Shown: one piece after another, positions 1 to 11,712 of the stretch
Position numbering within the stretch: the first letter of the stretch is position 1
Layout of the letters: the number at the start of each line of letters is the position of its first letter
Source of the DNA: Lactarius indigo
Taxonomy: Eukaryota; Basidiomycota; Agaricomycetes; Russulales; Russulaceae
Assembly: GCA_025766275.1 (NCBI GenBank)
Contig: JAFKAC010000003.1
Span: 1,922,001 to 1,986,000, forward strand
DNA length: 64,000 bases
Direction of reading: 5' to 3'
The notes under the pieces: model-generated
Databases searched by the model: none
What the model was told of the DNA's origin: nothing
The model's input: only the letters and a program-made list of their open reading frames with translations
Program-made: the position numbers and the translations under genes

Positions 1-1916
1 AGGACACCACCGTACTTGGAAGGAGCCCTGAGCCGGTTGTTGGGATGGGTGGCATAGTGGTAGCACTCTGGTCGAAAAGAATGTCATTTCTCTACAAGTC
101 ATGTCTACAATAGGTTGGTCGAATCTGGCTATCACACCGGTGACTAAGAACAGGTCAAACGGGTGGGATGTCGGCGAGCTACCAACCAGTGAGCGGGTAC
201 TGTAATCTGCGCCTCGAAAAGTACACCCAGAGTCAGCACGCTGAAAAGTGATTGCAGGCTCGAAGAAGGGGATCATCGCTACGTTCGATATCCAGATCAA
301 CATTGGATGTGTAGAACCCGACTTACCCGACTTTGGGGTATTCCCCGGCTTACGACCTCGCATATGTTTTTGGAGAGACTAGCTCCTTGGGCTGAACTTT
401 TGCGACGTCGGAAATATTTAAGCATTTGTTCCTTTGACCTCCGAATAACTTGGATACAGGGTTCTCATGTTGGTAGAACGCAATTTTCTATAACCCAGTA
501 CAAACCCTTACGGTAAAAGCCTGATCAGTCAGAAGGTACAGACTTGCGAAACGGTAGGAGAAAAAAGGCGTGCTACGGTCTTGACCAGAAAGTCAACGGT
601 AAGCCAATAGACCAGCATTCCGGTAAGACCTAATAAAGAACTGTTCTCCCTAAGTGACACCGGAGACTCATCATCCTCAAGGACGTGGGAATACCATGAC
701 CATATCGACGGCTGGTGATACAGAGACAACGAACAAAGCAAAGCTATAGGCCGAAGTCCCAAGAGTTGCTGTGGTAGTTGATCGATGTTGATCGTTGATC
801 ACCTGTGAGAGGAACCCGGCGATATCACTTCCGACCCAATCACAGCTTCCCTCCCGCGTGCAAAACTTCGTAGCAACTCCATGGGCGGACGTCTGTAACG
901 CCGGAGGAATGGAAGATCTAGCGAGGACGGACTTCGAAGGTCATAACGAACTGTGTTGCCGTGACTCGGAGAGATGTAGAGTATGCTGGAACGTATCATA
1001 TACAGAAACTGGGATTGCATGGCGAAGAATCCGAGGACTAGCGCATTTTATTTGGACGTCATGACCTCCCACGGATGTGCGTAACACGTTATATCACGCG
1101 CCGATGATCGAAGTGATGAAACTCCTCGCGCTTGAGTCGATCCGCCAGAAGGAGTAACCCCCAAATGGGTACTTTCGACCTAGTACTGTAGGCTAGCAGA
1201 CGTCAGCACTTGTGAGGTACATTGTTAACAAGTTTGGTGGCTTGCCGATTCAAGTTGTCCGACAACCGGGTCGGCGCCCGATCAGATGTCGAATAGGTGA
1301 GGTCGGCGGTTTCGGCTGTTTTCGCGGTGGGGCCTACAGTAAGGAAATTTCATGGTAGGGCTACCTCGCCGCATTGCTTGAGGAGGCCATTCACGGCAGT
1401 TCGTGAACATGGCAACTATGACATTGCGCACCTGAGCCAGATGGTTTGCCCGATCAGACGGTGATCTCATGCCACCTAGACTACGGTTCGCAAGAAATTT
1501 ATCACTAAATAAACCCACTTCTAGTTCCACGAAACTCTATAAGGGGCAACAAAGGCATTCAGAGGACACTGCATACAAAGAAAGTCCGGATAGCGATCAA
1601 ATCAAGACAGAACAAAAACGACTACAGGGTAAAAGATTTTGCATCGCCTCTGTCCAACCGTTGGAATAATGACTTGGCATCAAGACAGGGTGCAAGTAAC
1701 ACCACATGGTGAACGCAATGCATGGACAACCTACGTCGACGTTGCTATCTCTCCAGTTGAATAACAGAGACAGATAACATTCGTCTTCAGGTGGCGGGAC
1801 GGGCCGCATGGGCTGGAATGAATCATTCGCTGACAGAGAATTTAGCGCGTCACTACGGAGGGTCACATGGAAACGCAATGAGACTTACGACAAGAGTAGT
1901 CTCCGCAACCTCAATT
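1..1916. other. Gene-free stretch, no recognisable gene
   Basis: No open frame here longer than about 90 codons looks protein-like, and I recognise no transposase, reverse transcriptase or conserved domain on either strand. The right end is the 3' side of the C2H2 factor gene. The only structured item noticed is a tRNA-like A-box near position 50, listed separately. Old degenerate repeat sequence is possible but I cannot show it from one copy. Confidence 0.6.
43..135 (+). other. tRNA-like / Pol III promoter-like segment
   Basis: Positions 50-60 read TGGCATAGTGG, a good match to the eukaryotic internal A-box, followed by TAGCACTCTGG as in the D-arm of several tRNAs. About 60 bases on, near 114-127, there is a B-box-like GGTCGAATCTGG with one T of the usual GGTTCGA missing. 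The acceptor, anticodon and T stems do not pair properly, so this is not a functional tRNA as read. It may be a decayed tRNA, the head of a SINE, or chance. Confidence 0.15.
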
Positions 1917-2917
1917 TTATTTGACATCATTGCAGTCGCAACCCCCCTCACGCCCAACGTGACCCTTCCCACATTTCTCGCACCAAGCTCTAGTGCCAGC
2001 GGTAACACCAATCGCAGGCTTTGAAACTCGGGACGAATCCGAGTACACCGATGATGAAGCTTGGTCCCGATGAATAGCGGTTCGATGACGTTGGAGGTCG
2101 TGTTTGCGGCTGAAAGAGCGCTTACAGCTACTATGGGGACATATGAATGGTTTTGATCTCTCGGGGTTGTGTGTATCCATGTGAGTCTTGAGGTTGAATG
2201 CACGTGCAAAGGCTGGGGGGGATGTGAGTAGTTGTATTTAAAAAGAGAGCACAATGAGGTAGTCTTACCACGATTGCAATTAGGGCACTGGTGCGCCCTA
2301 TTTGGGCCTGTGTTGGTCTGTGCATCAGGCGTCTGGACGGAGAGGATGGTAGGAACAGCCGGTGTCGGATGTGGGCGAGGGAGGGAAAGATTGTCCGGAG
2401 AAATACCGAAGTGTGGCTGACGAGGCTTGGAGGGCCCATAGTCAGACAGGGCCTTGGCTACGCGCACTGGAGGGGATGGTGAGGGGGAAGGTGGTAGGGG
2501 TCCAAAGGAACTGTGGTGGAATGCAGACGAGTAGATAGAATCATGCATGGTGTCTACGCCACCATACTCCGAACTGACTCGGACGTTGTGAAAGGCCATG
2601 TCCAGAGGCATCGAATAATTGGACGCAGGGTAACCGACAAAGGAATACTCGGAGGCGGCGATGTCGTAACCAGACTCGGTCGAATGGGAGAATGCAGAGG
2701 GCGAGGTGAAGACGGGGGGGGATCCACGAAGGTTGGTAAAAGAGTCCTCGAGTTGTATTGGCAACTGGACGGGCCCGTCAAATTCTAGTTCTGAGAACTC
2801 GTTGTCGAAGGATTCGGGAGGAGGAGCATCCACTTGGGGGAGTGGAGCGAAGAAAGGCAGCTCTGCCTTGGTGCTGTCGTTGAACAGAGACCACAAGAGA
2901 TCTGACTCTGTGGACAT
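1917..2917 (-). CDS. C2H2 zinc-finger transcription factor
   Basis: Probable DNA-binding regulator of 314 residues in two exons (2917-2269 and 2212-1917). The 56-base intron has GTAAGA and CCCAG ends. Splicing restores a first finger, CPNC then 12 residues then HMDTH. A second follows directly, C-x4-C-x12-H-x4-H, beginning CPHSSCKRSFSRKHDLQRH. Both lie in the last third. The first 200 residues are rich in Ser, Pro and acidic residues and look like an unstructured activation region. After the fingers there is a short Cys-rich tail, WCEKCGKGHVGREGGCDC, which could bind a further metal. I chose the ATG at 2917 (MSTESDLLW); the frame stays open further upstream but without an obvious better start. 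Target genes cannot be told from sequence. The paired fingers resemble those of Crz1/Azf1-type fungal factors, but I would not assign an orthologue. Confidence 0.8.
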
Positions 2918-3337
2918 GGTGAACAGAGTGTAAGTGGTTATATGCGGTTCGAGGGTGAAGCAATGAGACGAGAAGTGGACAACAGATGGAAGAAACGAAG
3001 AGAGTGAAATGAGCTGCGGAATGAACAATCTGCCCAAACAGAACCAAACACGACGAATTGCTTCACACGCACGGCCTTTTCCGATCGTTCACCCCCTAAG
3101 AAACAAAAATAGAGTCGTGTTAGATGGGCGGCACCTATGTACTGCATGCCTCTGGTATTGATACATTCATACAAGGGTAAATATGGGAATGATCTGATAT
3201 CATAAGTGTCCTCCGAGTCGTGCGATAGTCGTCGTAATTAGTGTTAGCTCCAAACACTGCTCATGGTGATCCAAAATCTGGCCACGTCGCCAAGTGTATG
3301 GAAATAGGGCTGGTGGTACACCAGATGTCCCGCTTTT
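2918..3337. other. Intergenic: upstream of C2H2 factor, downstream of SUR7-like gene
   Basis: About 420 bases between the start of the zinc-finger gene and the stop of the SUR7-like gene, both on the minus strand. It should hold the 5' leader and promoter of the former and the 3' end of the latter. I see no further gene in it. Confidence 0.5.
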
Positions 3338-4454
3338 TCATCCCCGGAAGGTGCAACAACTGTAGAAATGGACACACTAAGCACCGACGTAAAGCATAAC
3401 CAGGAATCGTACCTGATCAAATATGGAATAAGAGAAGCAAATAAGCAGCCCACTGCTGCCCACAGGAGAGACAAGCCAGAGCCACTTGAGACCTCGATCC
3501 CCAAGGGAATATCAGTTGTATTGAGAATCAATCCATTCACTGACTCTGAACTATTGATGGCAGAAGTCCAGAGTGCGGCGCCCGTCAAGACGAAGGCGGT
3601 TGCGATGATAGCAAAGCAGGCGGATGCGAGGAAAGCCAAGGTACGTTTGAAAACGCCACTGTAATAGTATGTGAGCGGTAGAGGCGACACAAACAGGAAC
3701 GGGATACGGCGCACATCACTAGCGCTAAAAACGCGCAAACCGTTCCAACGAGTATAAGGTAATAGGCGGAGCGTGTGTGGCTCGCCATCGATTGGCTTTC
3801 AAACGAGGAAGTCCCGTTGATGATGTAGATCGTTAATGCGGAATAGTTTGAAGACATATCAGCGAGGAGGGCGTCATAGGGCTGGTATTTGTTTGCGATG
3901 GTGGTATTTGTACAGGTGCCGGACGTGTTGAGATATCCACAGTAAGAATAGAGTCCGAACTTGTACACTTGACGGATACCCGCCTCTTTCTGCAGCGGGG
4001 CGGATGCATTGGCCGCGTACAAGCCAGTAATTGGGTCACCGAGTCCTTGGGCAAGTGTTTGCCTGAAGAATGAGGCGACGATTAAAACCTGAGTTTCGTC
4101 AAACGTACCCATATTGAGACACGTTCATCTTTGCCTGAGAAGAGCAACCATGTGTCTGATTAGGTTCCGAGTCGAAAAGCTGTGATACATGAACATACCA
4201 TGGCGATTCCTCGAGGAACCGACGATGTACTAGTTTGGCCGACCTATAGTTGAGGAAGATAAGATAGGGCGCAAAAATGAGTACTGTATTAGCGAGAGAA
4301 CTGACGTGTACGAATATGAGGAGTAGGACCGCAGCAAAGCTAGAACGGAGGTCAGATTGGGGGGTAAGTATGACTGTCAAGGAAGAAATACGTACGAAAA
4401 AAGAGAAGCGAAGCCGATGCATATCTCTCCTCTTAGCTTGTACTGTTGAATCAT
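3338..4454 (-). CDS. SUR7/PalI family four-pass membrane protein
   Basis: Plasma-membrane protein of the SUR7/PalI (Rim9) group; relatives act in eisosome/cortical patch organisation or ambient-pH sensing. Six exons fit. Exon 1 starts at 4454 (MIQQYKLRGEICIGFASLF) and ends at 4396 before GTACGT. The next exon, from 4339, completes the first membrane helix (FAAVLLLIFVH). A small exon adds GQTSTSSVPRGIAM and the next MNVSQYG. The long exon carries the extracellular loop with the family signature GLYSYCGY and several N-glycosylation motifs, then the second helix. The last helices come from 3725-3420, and a final intron gives the C-terminus PYLISCCTFRG with stop at 3338-3340. The join near 3680-3725 is less certain because its donor is weak. 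Naive reading of single frames would miss exons 1-3. It is divergent from ATG26, with 213 bases between the starts. Confidence 0.8.
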
Positions 4455-4667
4455 GAAGGATGCGATGTGAAAGAGAGGGATCCAGTTCTAATTCCAGGTC
4501 TAGTTCGGTCGCCGGTATGTATGCACGGTGCACACGGAACACGTTTATTCGGCGCGGCGCGGTTTTGAGGGTAGTCAGGGTCACATGACAGAGTCTCCTT
4601 TCTTGGCAACCTCGGCTCGGCTCAGTCGGCTCAGACACAGGGAGAACTGACTCGCCCAACCCTCGCC
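4455..4667. promoter_or_regulatory. Divergent promoter, SUR7-like / ATG26
   Basis: These 213 bases separate the start codons of two genes transcribed away from each other, so both core promoters and 5' leaders must lie here. I did not identify a specific factor site. Confidence 0.5.
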
Positions 4668-7600
4668 ATGTCCCATACTCCTTCTCTCTCACGCACCAAC
4701 CCTATTGATGTCCCTTTGCGAGATCCGGATATAGCTGAGAACGATAACCTTCCCAAACCTACCTCCAGCTCTCCTCGGGAGATAGTCCGGAGAGTCGTTG
4801 GGCGGACTTCAGATAAACTGGGAAGGAATAAATCAGTTGGATCCAAGCCACAACAACAACTCCCAAAGCATCAACGTCCCAGTAGCACAAATTGTTTTAT
4901 TTCTCAGAGCAGGAAAGGGAAAGAACGGCAAACTTCTAGTACTGCTGACTCTGAAGGTACGAACAGTCCACAGTTTTCTATCTGACTTCTGAGATATTTC
5001 AGAAGGTGGCACCGCCTCGCAGATGACCGACAACGGTTCTATCTCCCAATCACCCAGTCCGGAATCTTCGCCAACCAAGCACGGCACAAATGACGAATCG
5101 CCGTTTATTCGACCATCCTCTCCAACTCAGTCTTCCTCCCAATCGACCGTTCCAACATTCCAGGGAGATACATCGGCAAGCGTCTCGCAGATTCTCCGTC
5201 GGCTCCGTCTGACTGGTAGATGATTAGATGCGCGCAGGCACTCAGACTCTTATCCAAGCCTTGCAAGCTCTTCCACTGATAGATGACCCTGAGATCGACG
5301 ATGAGCCTTTGAGTCATGACTTGAGTCCCGCAGAGTCGGATAGTGACGACGAAGGAAGGCATGGTGAGTTACGATTCTATCATAGCACTCATCAGGAGGC
5401 TCCATGCCTTTCAGCCACGACATTAGCGTCCTCTATTCACACAATCCACCGCCCTGTCGCCCGTTTTCGTCGGCAAGAACTCTCACAGACGGTATCCGCC
5501 GTTGGTAGTACGCCTGGGGATCACGCGGACGTATCTTCGGGTTCAGAACAAAGAGCGATCACTCCCGACGAGGATACCGATGCGGATGACTTTGAACTTC
5601 CCAAGTCTGTTGCTGCAAGCCGTAGGGTTAGTAGGAAAGACAGACCCATCGGACTGTCACCTGTTCTCGAACACGCTTCCCCCAAGTTCGTTTTGCAACA
5701 CCATGCAGAGCGTTCAGGAAGTACATCGACAGTCAAAACTGTGAAGCTGAACAGGCGGGCACGGCTGGCAGAGAAACTTGCCGATGTGTTTGATATCAAT
5801 GGTATAAACGAAGTCGTCGCAGGTTGATAATGCATCCGCTCGCTTTATGGGGTAGTCCTGACGGGCGTTTATTCAGAGATGCCTTGCTGGCTGATGCGCT
5901 CAGTTTGTGAGTGTGCATGTGACAAAACTGCAGAACGCCCAACTCAATATGTCGTAGTGCTACAAGGCTACATGTACCTGACGAACTCTTACCTTTGCTT
6001 TTTTGCGCACATGCCATCTAGAGAGGTTGGTTTGTTCAGCCTTGTCCGCCATTTATCGTACTGACTTTATTGCCAAGGACCAAGTATTGAAGTCGGGATC
6101 ATTACACAAGAAGGCACAACGTACTAAGCGTTGGATTAAACGTTGGTTTATATTGAAGAATGATGCTCTCTCTTGGTATCAGTCGTCTTCTGTGAGTGGT
6201 ATTGAGGTCTGTAATATCCGGCCACTTATATAACCTTAGGATCCCTATTTCCCACGTGGTGTGGTGGACTTGAGATATGCCATAGCATGTGATCCATACC
6301 AAGAAAGGGATATTCGACTTCGCACAAACACAAAGACCATTTATTTGTGTGCAGACTCCGTTCCCAGCAGAGCAGAATGGGTAAAGGCCATTCGGAGGGT
6401 GATATTCAAGGCGCAAAACATGGGGGATAGTGTCAAAGTGCGCCCGTCAGGCGCCGTAACCTGCCCACCTTCTGACATAGCTAGCACAGATTGCTATCCC
6501 TTACTCGACAATCATCGACGTGGATAAATCAAGCGCCCTCGACTTCCGCGAGACTATCGAAGTAAAGGTGGTCGACGGGAGTGAGGACCTTGCAGTCGAC
6601 TCGTACTTCTTCACCTATTTCCATGACATATCGGCGGCTCTTGAGCAGATCCGAGATGCAGTCGCCTCCACACGGCGTTTTGTTCCAGCGGCTTTACAAT
6701 CCCTCAACTCTGAACAACTCATAGACACCACCGTACCTCGGTCTACCTCCAATTACCGCGCCGGCTTGGTGGAGCCTGCACAAGCGCATGCTGATGCTCA
6801 CCCCAGGTCACCCTCTACGTTCCGACTGTCATCACTCCTGCGTCCTTTCCAAGAGCTCCCTCTCGGTCGTGCTGCTACTACCCCAGGTCAGTTAGATGAA
6901 CACGAGGAGTTTACCCACGTTGAAAAACGGGACAACGCGTCGTTTGTTCCAATTGCTCTCCCAGCCACACCCTCTGACAGTCCTGGCGCAAATCATGCGG
7001 CCGATTCAGTTCAAAGCCCTCTCACTCTCAAATCACGTCTTCCTGACAACAGTATTCCCTCGAGCCACACATATCCTCCCTTGACATCGCCCGGCGAACC
7101 TCTCGCTCAAGCGCCGCAAGAACCCTCGTTAGCAACTAGCTGGGTATCGGTCCCTTCGTGGCTAAGGATGTCACGGAGACTTTCTGTTGGCGCATCTGGG
7201 ACAGTGAATCAGCAACCGGCAACACAGAGAGACGGGAAAGCGGTTACGGAGGTGTACTCTTCTGGCACGGAGCAATCTATTGGGTCGAGTCAGGGCCCAG
7301 ACCTTGGATACAGTGTCTTGGACGCGCCGGACTCTGCCATAGATGCTGAGACCGTTGAGAAATTTCAAGTATCGTTCGCTTTCGATGACAAAGAACGGCT
7401 TCTTGGATGTATGTATGCGGTATCGCGACTACCGGCCGACCAAATGGTTGACGATTGGCAGATTTCCCCGGTTACCTTTTCCGCGTCCTCCCCATTTTTG
7501 GTCGTCTCTACGTTTCAAGCAATTATTTGTGTTTTAAATCTAGCGGGACCTTGACCTCAAAGACGAGGGTGAGCGGCGTTTTTGTAGCGACCAACAGGCA

Positions 7601-10013
7601 ACTGATTTTCAGTAGATGGTCATTCCAATACGCGACATATTGTCAACGGAGACTTCCAAGGCGTTCCGTTTCGGTCACTACGGCCTTGTTGTCATTGTCA
7701 AAGGCCATGAAGAGCTCTTCCTTGAATTTAGTCAGCAGGACCGCAGAGTGGCCTTCATCAACTTGATTGAGAGACAGGTTGAGGACGTGCGTAGGCGTCA
7801 AGCAGAGGGCGGAACAGTCGTTCCCACCGTTGGGAAGCGCGATGCACTTCTCTTGGAAGAGCTCGGAATTCATGCATCTCCTCGGGAGGATGCAGACCCA
7901 AGACCTCCACCTGAGAGCATGAGTGACTCTGTTCCTGCTGTGATGTTTACGTCTACATCGTCAACTTTCTTGACATTCAAGCCCGAAAAGTCCTTGCATT
8001 TCACCTTCCTTACCATCGGGTCGCGAGGTGACGTCCAGCCTTATATTGCCCTTGCAAAAGGATTACTCTCGGATGGTCATCGTGTCCGGATTGCTACTCA
8101 CGGCGAATTCAAAAACTGGATTGAATCCGTGAGCTAGACGATGTCTTGAACCACCATTGCACTGATTGATAAAATGCTAGCATGGTATCGAGTTTGGCTA
8201 CGTCGGAGGTGATCCCGCAGAGTTAATGCGCATCTGCGTGGAGAACGGAACGTTCACAATTGCCTTCCTAAGGGAAGGTGTGACAAAGGTAAAGATGACT
8301 GCGTATTCTTCTGTCCACACTGAATGCTTGGCAGTTCCGCGGGTGGATTGACGATCTTTTGAAAACTTCTTGGGAGGCGTGTCAAGGTACAGACGTCCTC
8401 ATAGAAAGTCCCAGTGCTATGGCGGGGTACCACATAGCAGAGGCTCTCCGCATTCCTTACTTCCGAGCTTTCACCATGACATGGTCGAGAACGAGGCAAG
8501 TACCCCGTACATGAAACTGACTTTGTCTCATATTACCGACAGAGCTTATCCTCATGCTTTTGCTGTTCCCGAACACAAAGTGCGTAGCCATCTCGATTGC
8601 ACATGACACTCCTGACACGTCTCCAGATGGGTGGTAGCTACAATTACATGGTTTGTCTTTCGCGTGGTCTAACCCCTTTGGTCGTTAATCTACCTGTAGA
8701 CGTACGTTATGTTCGACCAAGTTTTCTGGAGGGGAACATCGGGCCAAATCAATCGATGGCGGCGGAACACTCTGGGGCTTCCTAGCACTTCACTGGACAA
8801 AATGGAGCCACATAAGATCCCATTTCTTTACAACTTTAGCCCGACTGTCGTTCCCGCGCCTCTGGATTGGCCGGAATGGATCCGGATTACGGGTTTGCTC
8901 TCGCCATACCGGTTGGCAATACTCAATCTGACCGTATTTTAGGGTATTGGTTCTTGGATGATGCCGACGTTGGTGCCAAGAAGTGGGAGGCCCCTGCTGA
9001 CCTAAATAAGTTCATCGACAATGCTCGCAAGCTCAAAAAGAAACTTGTGTACATCGGCTTCGGAAGTATTGTAGTGTCAGATCCCAAGGGCATGACACGC
9101 ACCGTCATTAATGCGGTCGTACAGAGTGGAGTGCATGCTATTCTTTCCAAGGGTTGGTCCGACAGACTGTCAAAAAACACGGCAGAAGCAACAGAAGCAG
9201 AGGAGCCGCTACCACCGCAGATCTACTCCGTCTCCTCTGTTCCCCACGACTGGTTGTTCAAACAAATAGATGCAGCGTGTCACCATGGAGGAGCTGGAAC
9301 CACAGGTGCCAGCCTCAGAGGTAGGCACCCCGCTTCGTCTGTTGTTCTAGTCACTGAGACCCCCTATCAGCCGGGATCCCAACTATTATCCGACCTTTCT
9401 TTGGCGACCAGTTCTTCTGGGCCGATCGTGTGGAAGCTCTCGGCATCGGCACCGGTGTCCGCAAGCTGACTGTTGACAACCTCGCTGAAGCCCTCGTCGC
9501 AGCCACGACAGACCAGAGGCAAATCGCCCGTGCGAAACTCGTTGGAGAACAGATCCGATCCGTGGGTGGTTCTGACAACCCAAGAGGTTTCGAGAACTAA
9601 TTTTTATTGGGCAGGAAAATGGCGTAGCTACAGCCATTGAAGCGATCTATCGGGACTTGGAATACTCGCGGACGCTCATTAAACGACCAAGTGCGCCTGA
9701 TGAGCGTGCTAGTGACGCGAATGACGCAGAAGACGCAACAATACGAGAGAGAGGGGCATCGTCCTCACCCCCTAGTAGGTCCGAGACCCGTTCTGGGGGA
9801 AGCTCGGCTGGCGGTGCCCCTAGCGAGGATTGGAGCGTTGTTTCGGATCCAGACGACTTGCACTCTTCTGTGGGCTCCTCAGTCAAGGGTGCGAAGCTCT
9901 CCAAACGTAATAGTCTCACTGCCGCGATGCTATCAGTCTTACCAGATGCACTTACTTCATCTGGGAACCGTCGCCCAGGTTCTAACTCCTCTGTTTCCGG
10001 AAGCCCTCCATGA
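4668..10013 (+). CDS. ATG26: Sterol 3-beta-glucosyltransferase (ATG26/UGT51 type)
   Basis: Transfers glucose from UDP-glucose to ergosterol and related membrane sterols. In some yeasts the orthologue is needed for selective autophagy of peroxisomes. The domain order is that of the fungal family. A disordered N-terminus starts at [18 protein letters not shown] domain follows ([11 protein letters not shown] .. [13 protein letters not shown], 5780-6020), then a PH domain ([20 protein letters not shown], 6090-6410) and a second GRAM ([20 protein letters not shown], 7350-7790). The glycosyltransferase begins [20 protein letters not shown] at about 8005 and contains the sugar-nucleotide motif [12 protein letters not shown] .. 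[16 protein letters not shown] at 9275-9425. A Ser-rich tail ends with stop at 10013. Many short introns interrupt it, for example within the transferase at about 8132-8180 and 9321-9370. All junctions I tested restore frame, so the gene looks intact. Length and order match the family. Confidence 0.95.
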
Positions 10014-10156
10014 TTTTGTAAAGGGCCCAGCCAACATTGTTGTCAAATCTAGTACAAATATTTTGTAGACCCCTCTCCTTATAGATCCCATTAATTTTCT
10101 TCTTGTCGTTCCACCCGAACCCTTCTATGGCAGGCTGGCGGGTGCATCATTTAACA

Positions 10157-11615
10157 CTAGCGAGCGTCATCATAGTGATCGTCGAATATACGCTTGCTAA
10201 ATTCTCCGAATGTTTCTGTCTCACTAATGCGCTGGTTGACGTCTGGATTCATGAAAAGGGCAAACGTCTCTCTGGAGACGTATTCGACATCAGTGCCCGC
10301 ACCCACGCGGACACAATGGGGCGTCGCCCGTAGCCTGCCCGCAGTCGCGAGTTCGAGGGCCTCACCCGTTTGGAAGGCGAGACAGTCAGGGGGTATTGTC
10401 ACCTTGGTCAATTCACCATCACGAGCCCGAATGTACAGCCCAGAGGTTGGCGAAGGCGAGGAAATTGCCTTTGCAGGAATTCCGGGGGGGTGTTGGATGT
10501 ACAGCGCCTGTTAAATTGGGGTCATGTAGGTCTTCTGCATCAAAATCCCTTCTTGGGAGTGGAGGGGTAACATACCGAACATAGGCCCGTGAGGAGTGCA
10601 TGATCGACATGAAAGCCACACCAACTATCGATCGGCTCGTCCTCTGCAGGGAGAGGGCACTCGGGTGAAGGAGGGAAATAGTGTAGAAGCCGCGCCTTAT
10701 TGGTTTGGGAAGAGCGGATCAAATTGGACAAGGAGAGAGAAGCGTCCGTTAGGTGTGGGGAGGCAAATGGCTGGCAAGCAGCCGCGAGTTTGACGCCAAC
10801 GTCGAAAACGAAGCTGTGAAGAGAGAACGTCGGAAATGGCTCAGAAGAACAGGCGAAATCAGCGCACGACCCAAGGTCCTTGAACGCGGATTCGAAGCCT
10901 TCGATGCCCTTCTCGTCCTTGGGCCCTGTGGTATCTAATTGTGAGCTCCACTTACGGGCGAAGTGTGTGATACTGACATATATTGACACCGTAATACTCG
11001 GGATATGCCTCCTGAAGGGTGGGATGGACCGAGGGTGCGTCAATAACGGGATTCGCATAATAAGAACCCTTCAGCGTGTCTACTCAAAGCGTCAAGCGTC
11101 TAAGAAATCTGTTTCAGGTAGAAACCATACCAGGTTTGCCGTTCATTATCTCCTGAGTTATGCGTTACTCGTGTGAGCTGAGTTACTAGCGTTTGATTCC
11201 GACGCACCTTTCCATGAGACCACCCAAAGCTGAACAGAACAAGTCATGGAGAGAACGTACGGACACAAGCACTGAGTTCGAACCTGTATCTACTTTTTGC
11301 GTCCACGTATTTCTCTCGGACTTGTTCGTCGAGTTGAGCAAACGCATGGGCAAACTTCAACAGTCTTTCCCTCAGTTTGGGATACTCCGAAGGAAGGTCG
11401 CGGACGATAATGATACCGAGACAGTCCGGACCCGAGCCAAATGCTTTCTCTGTAGGGCGTGATTCGTTGTAGGTTACATGAAAGGAGTGGTATGGACTTT
11501 CGGAGTACGTACCTATGGAATGGGAGAGGGTCGTAGAGGGAGAGAGAAGGGAAGAGTATGAAATTGAGATAGCCGACTTGATTCGCGATGAAGATTGACT
11601 TGCAAGGCTGGTCAT
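10157..11615 (-). CDS. 2-oxoglutarate/Fe(II) oxygenase, isopenicillin-N-synthase-like
   Basis: Probable non-heme iron dioxygenase of the IPNS-like superfamily; the substrate is unknown. It starts at 11615 (MTSLASQSSSRIKSAISISYSSLL). The N-terminal DIOX_N-like part reads CLGIIIVRDLPSEYPKLRERLLKF, then a spliced segment YSFGWSHGK and, after further introns, GSYYANPVIDAPSVHPTLQE. The catalytic core shows the iron ligand pair H-x-D in WCGFHVDHALLTGLC, a distal His in LRATPHCVRV, and the following Arg that would hold 2-oxoglutarate. The stop is at 10157. The order of elements and the HxD..H triad fit an active enzyme. It converges with ATG26 (143 bases between stops) and lies head to head with IES1, only 97 bases apart. 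Fungal members of this type are often annotated as clavaminate-synthase-like, but I would not infer a secondary-metabolite role because no cluster surrounds it. Confidence 0.85.
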
Positions 11616-11712
11616 CGTGCGACGACGATGAAAGCTCGTTACCGCTGCGAGGCGGTGTACCAAGAAGGGAGGAGGGAGCATTGGCCTCGTGTTAGTGTCA
11701 GTGGGTCAGGTC
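11616..11712. promoter_or_regulatory. Very short divergent promoter, 2OG oxygenase / IES1
   Basis: Only 97 bases separate the two opposed start codons, the shortest divergent gap in the window. Both transcripts must start within or overlapping it, so their control is probably linked. No factor site was recognised. Confidence 0.5.
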
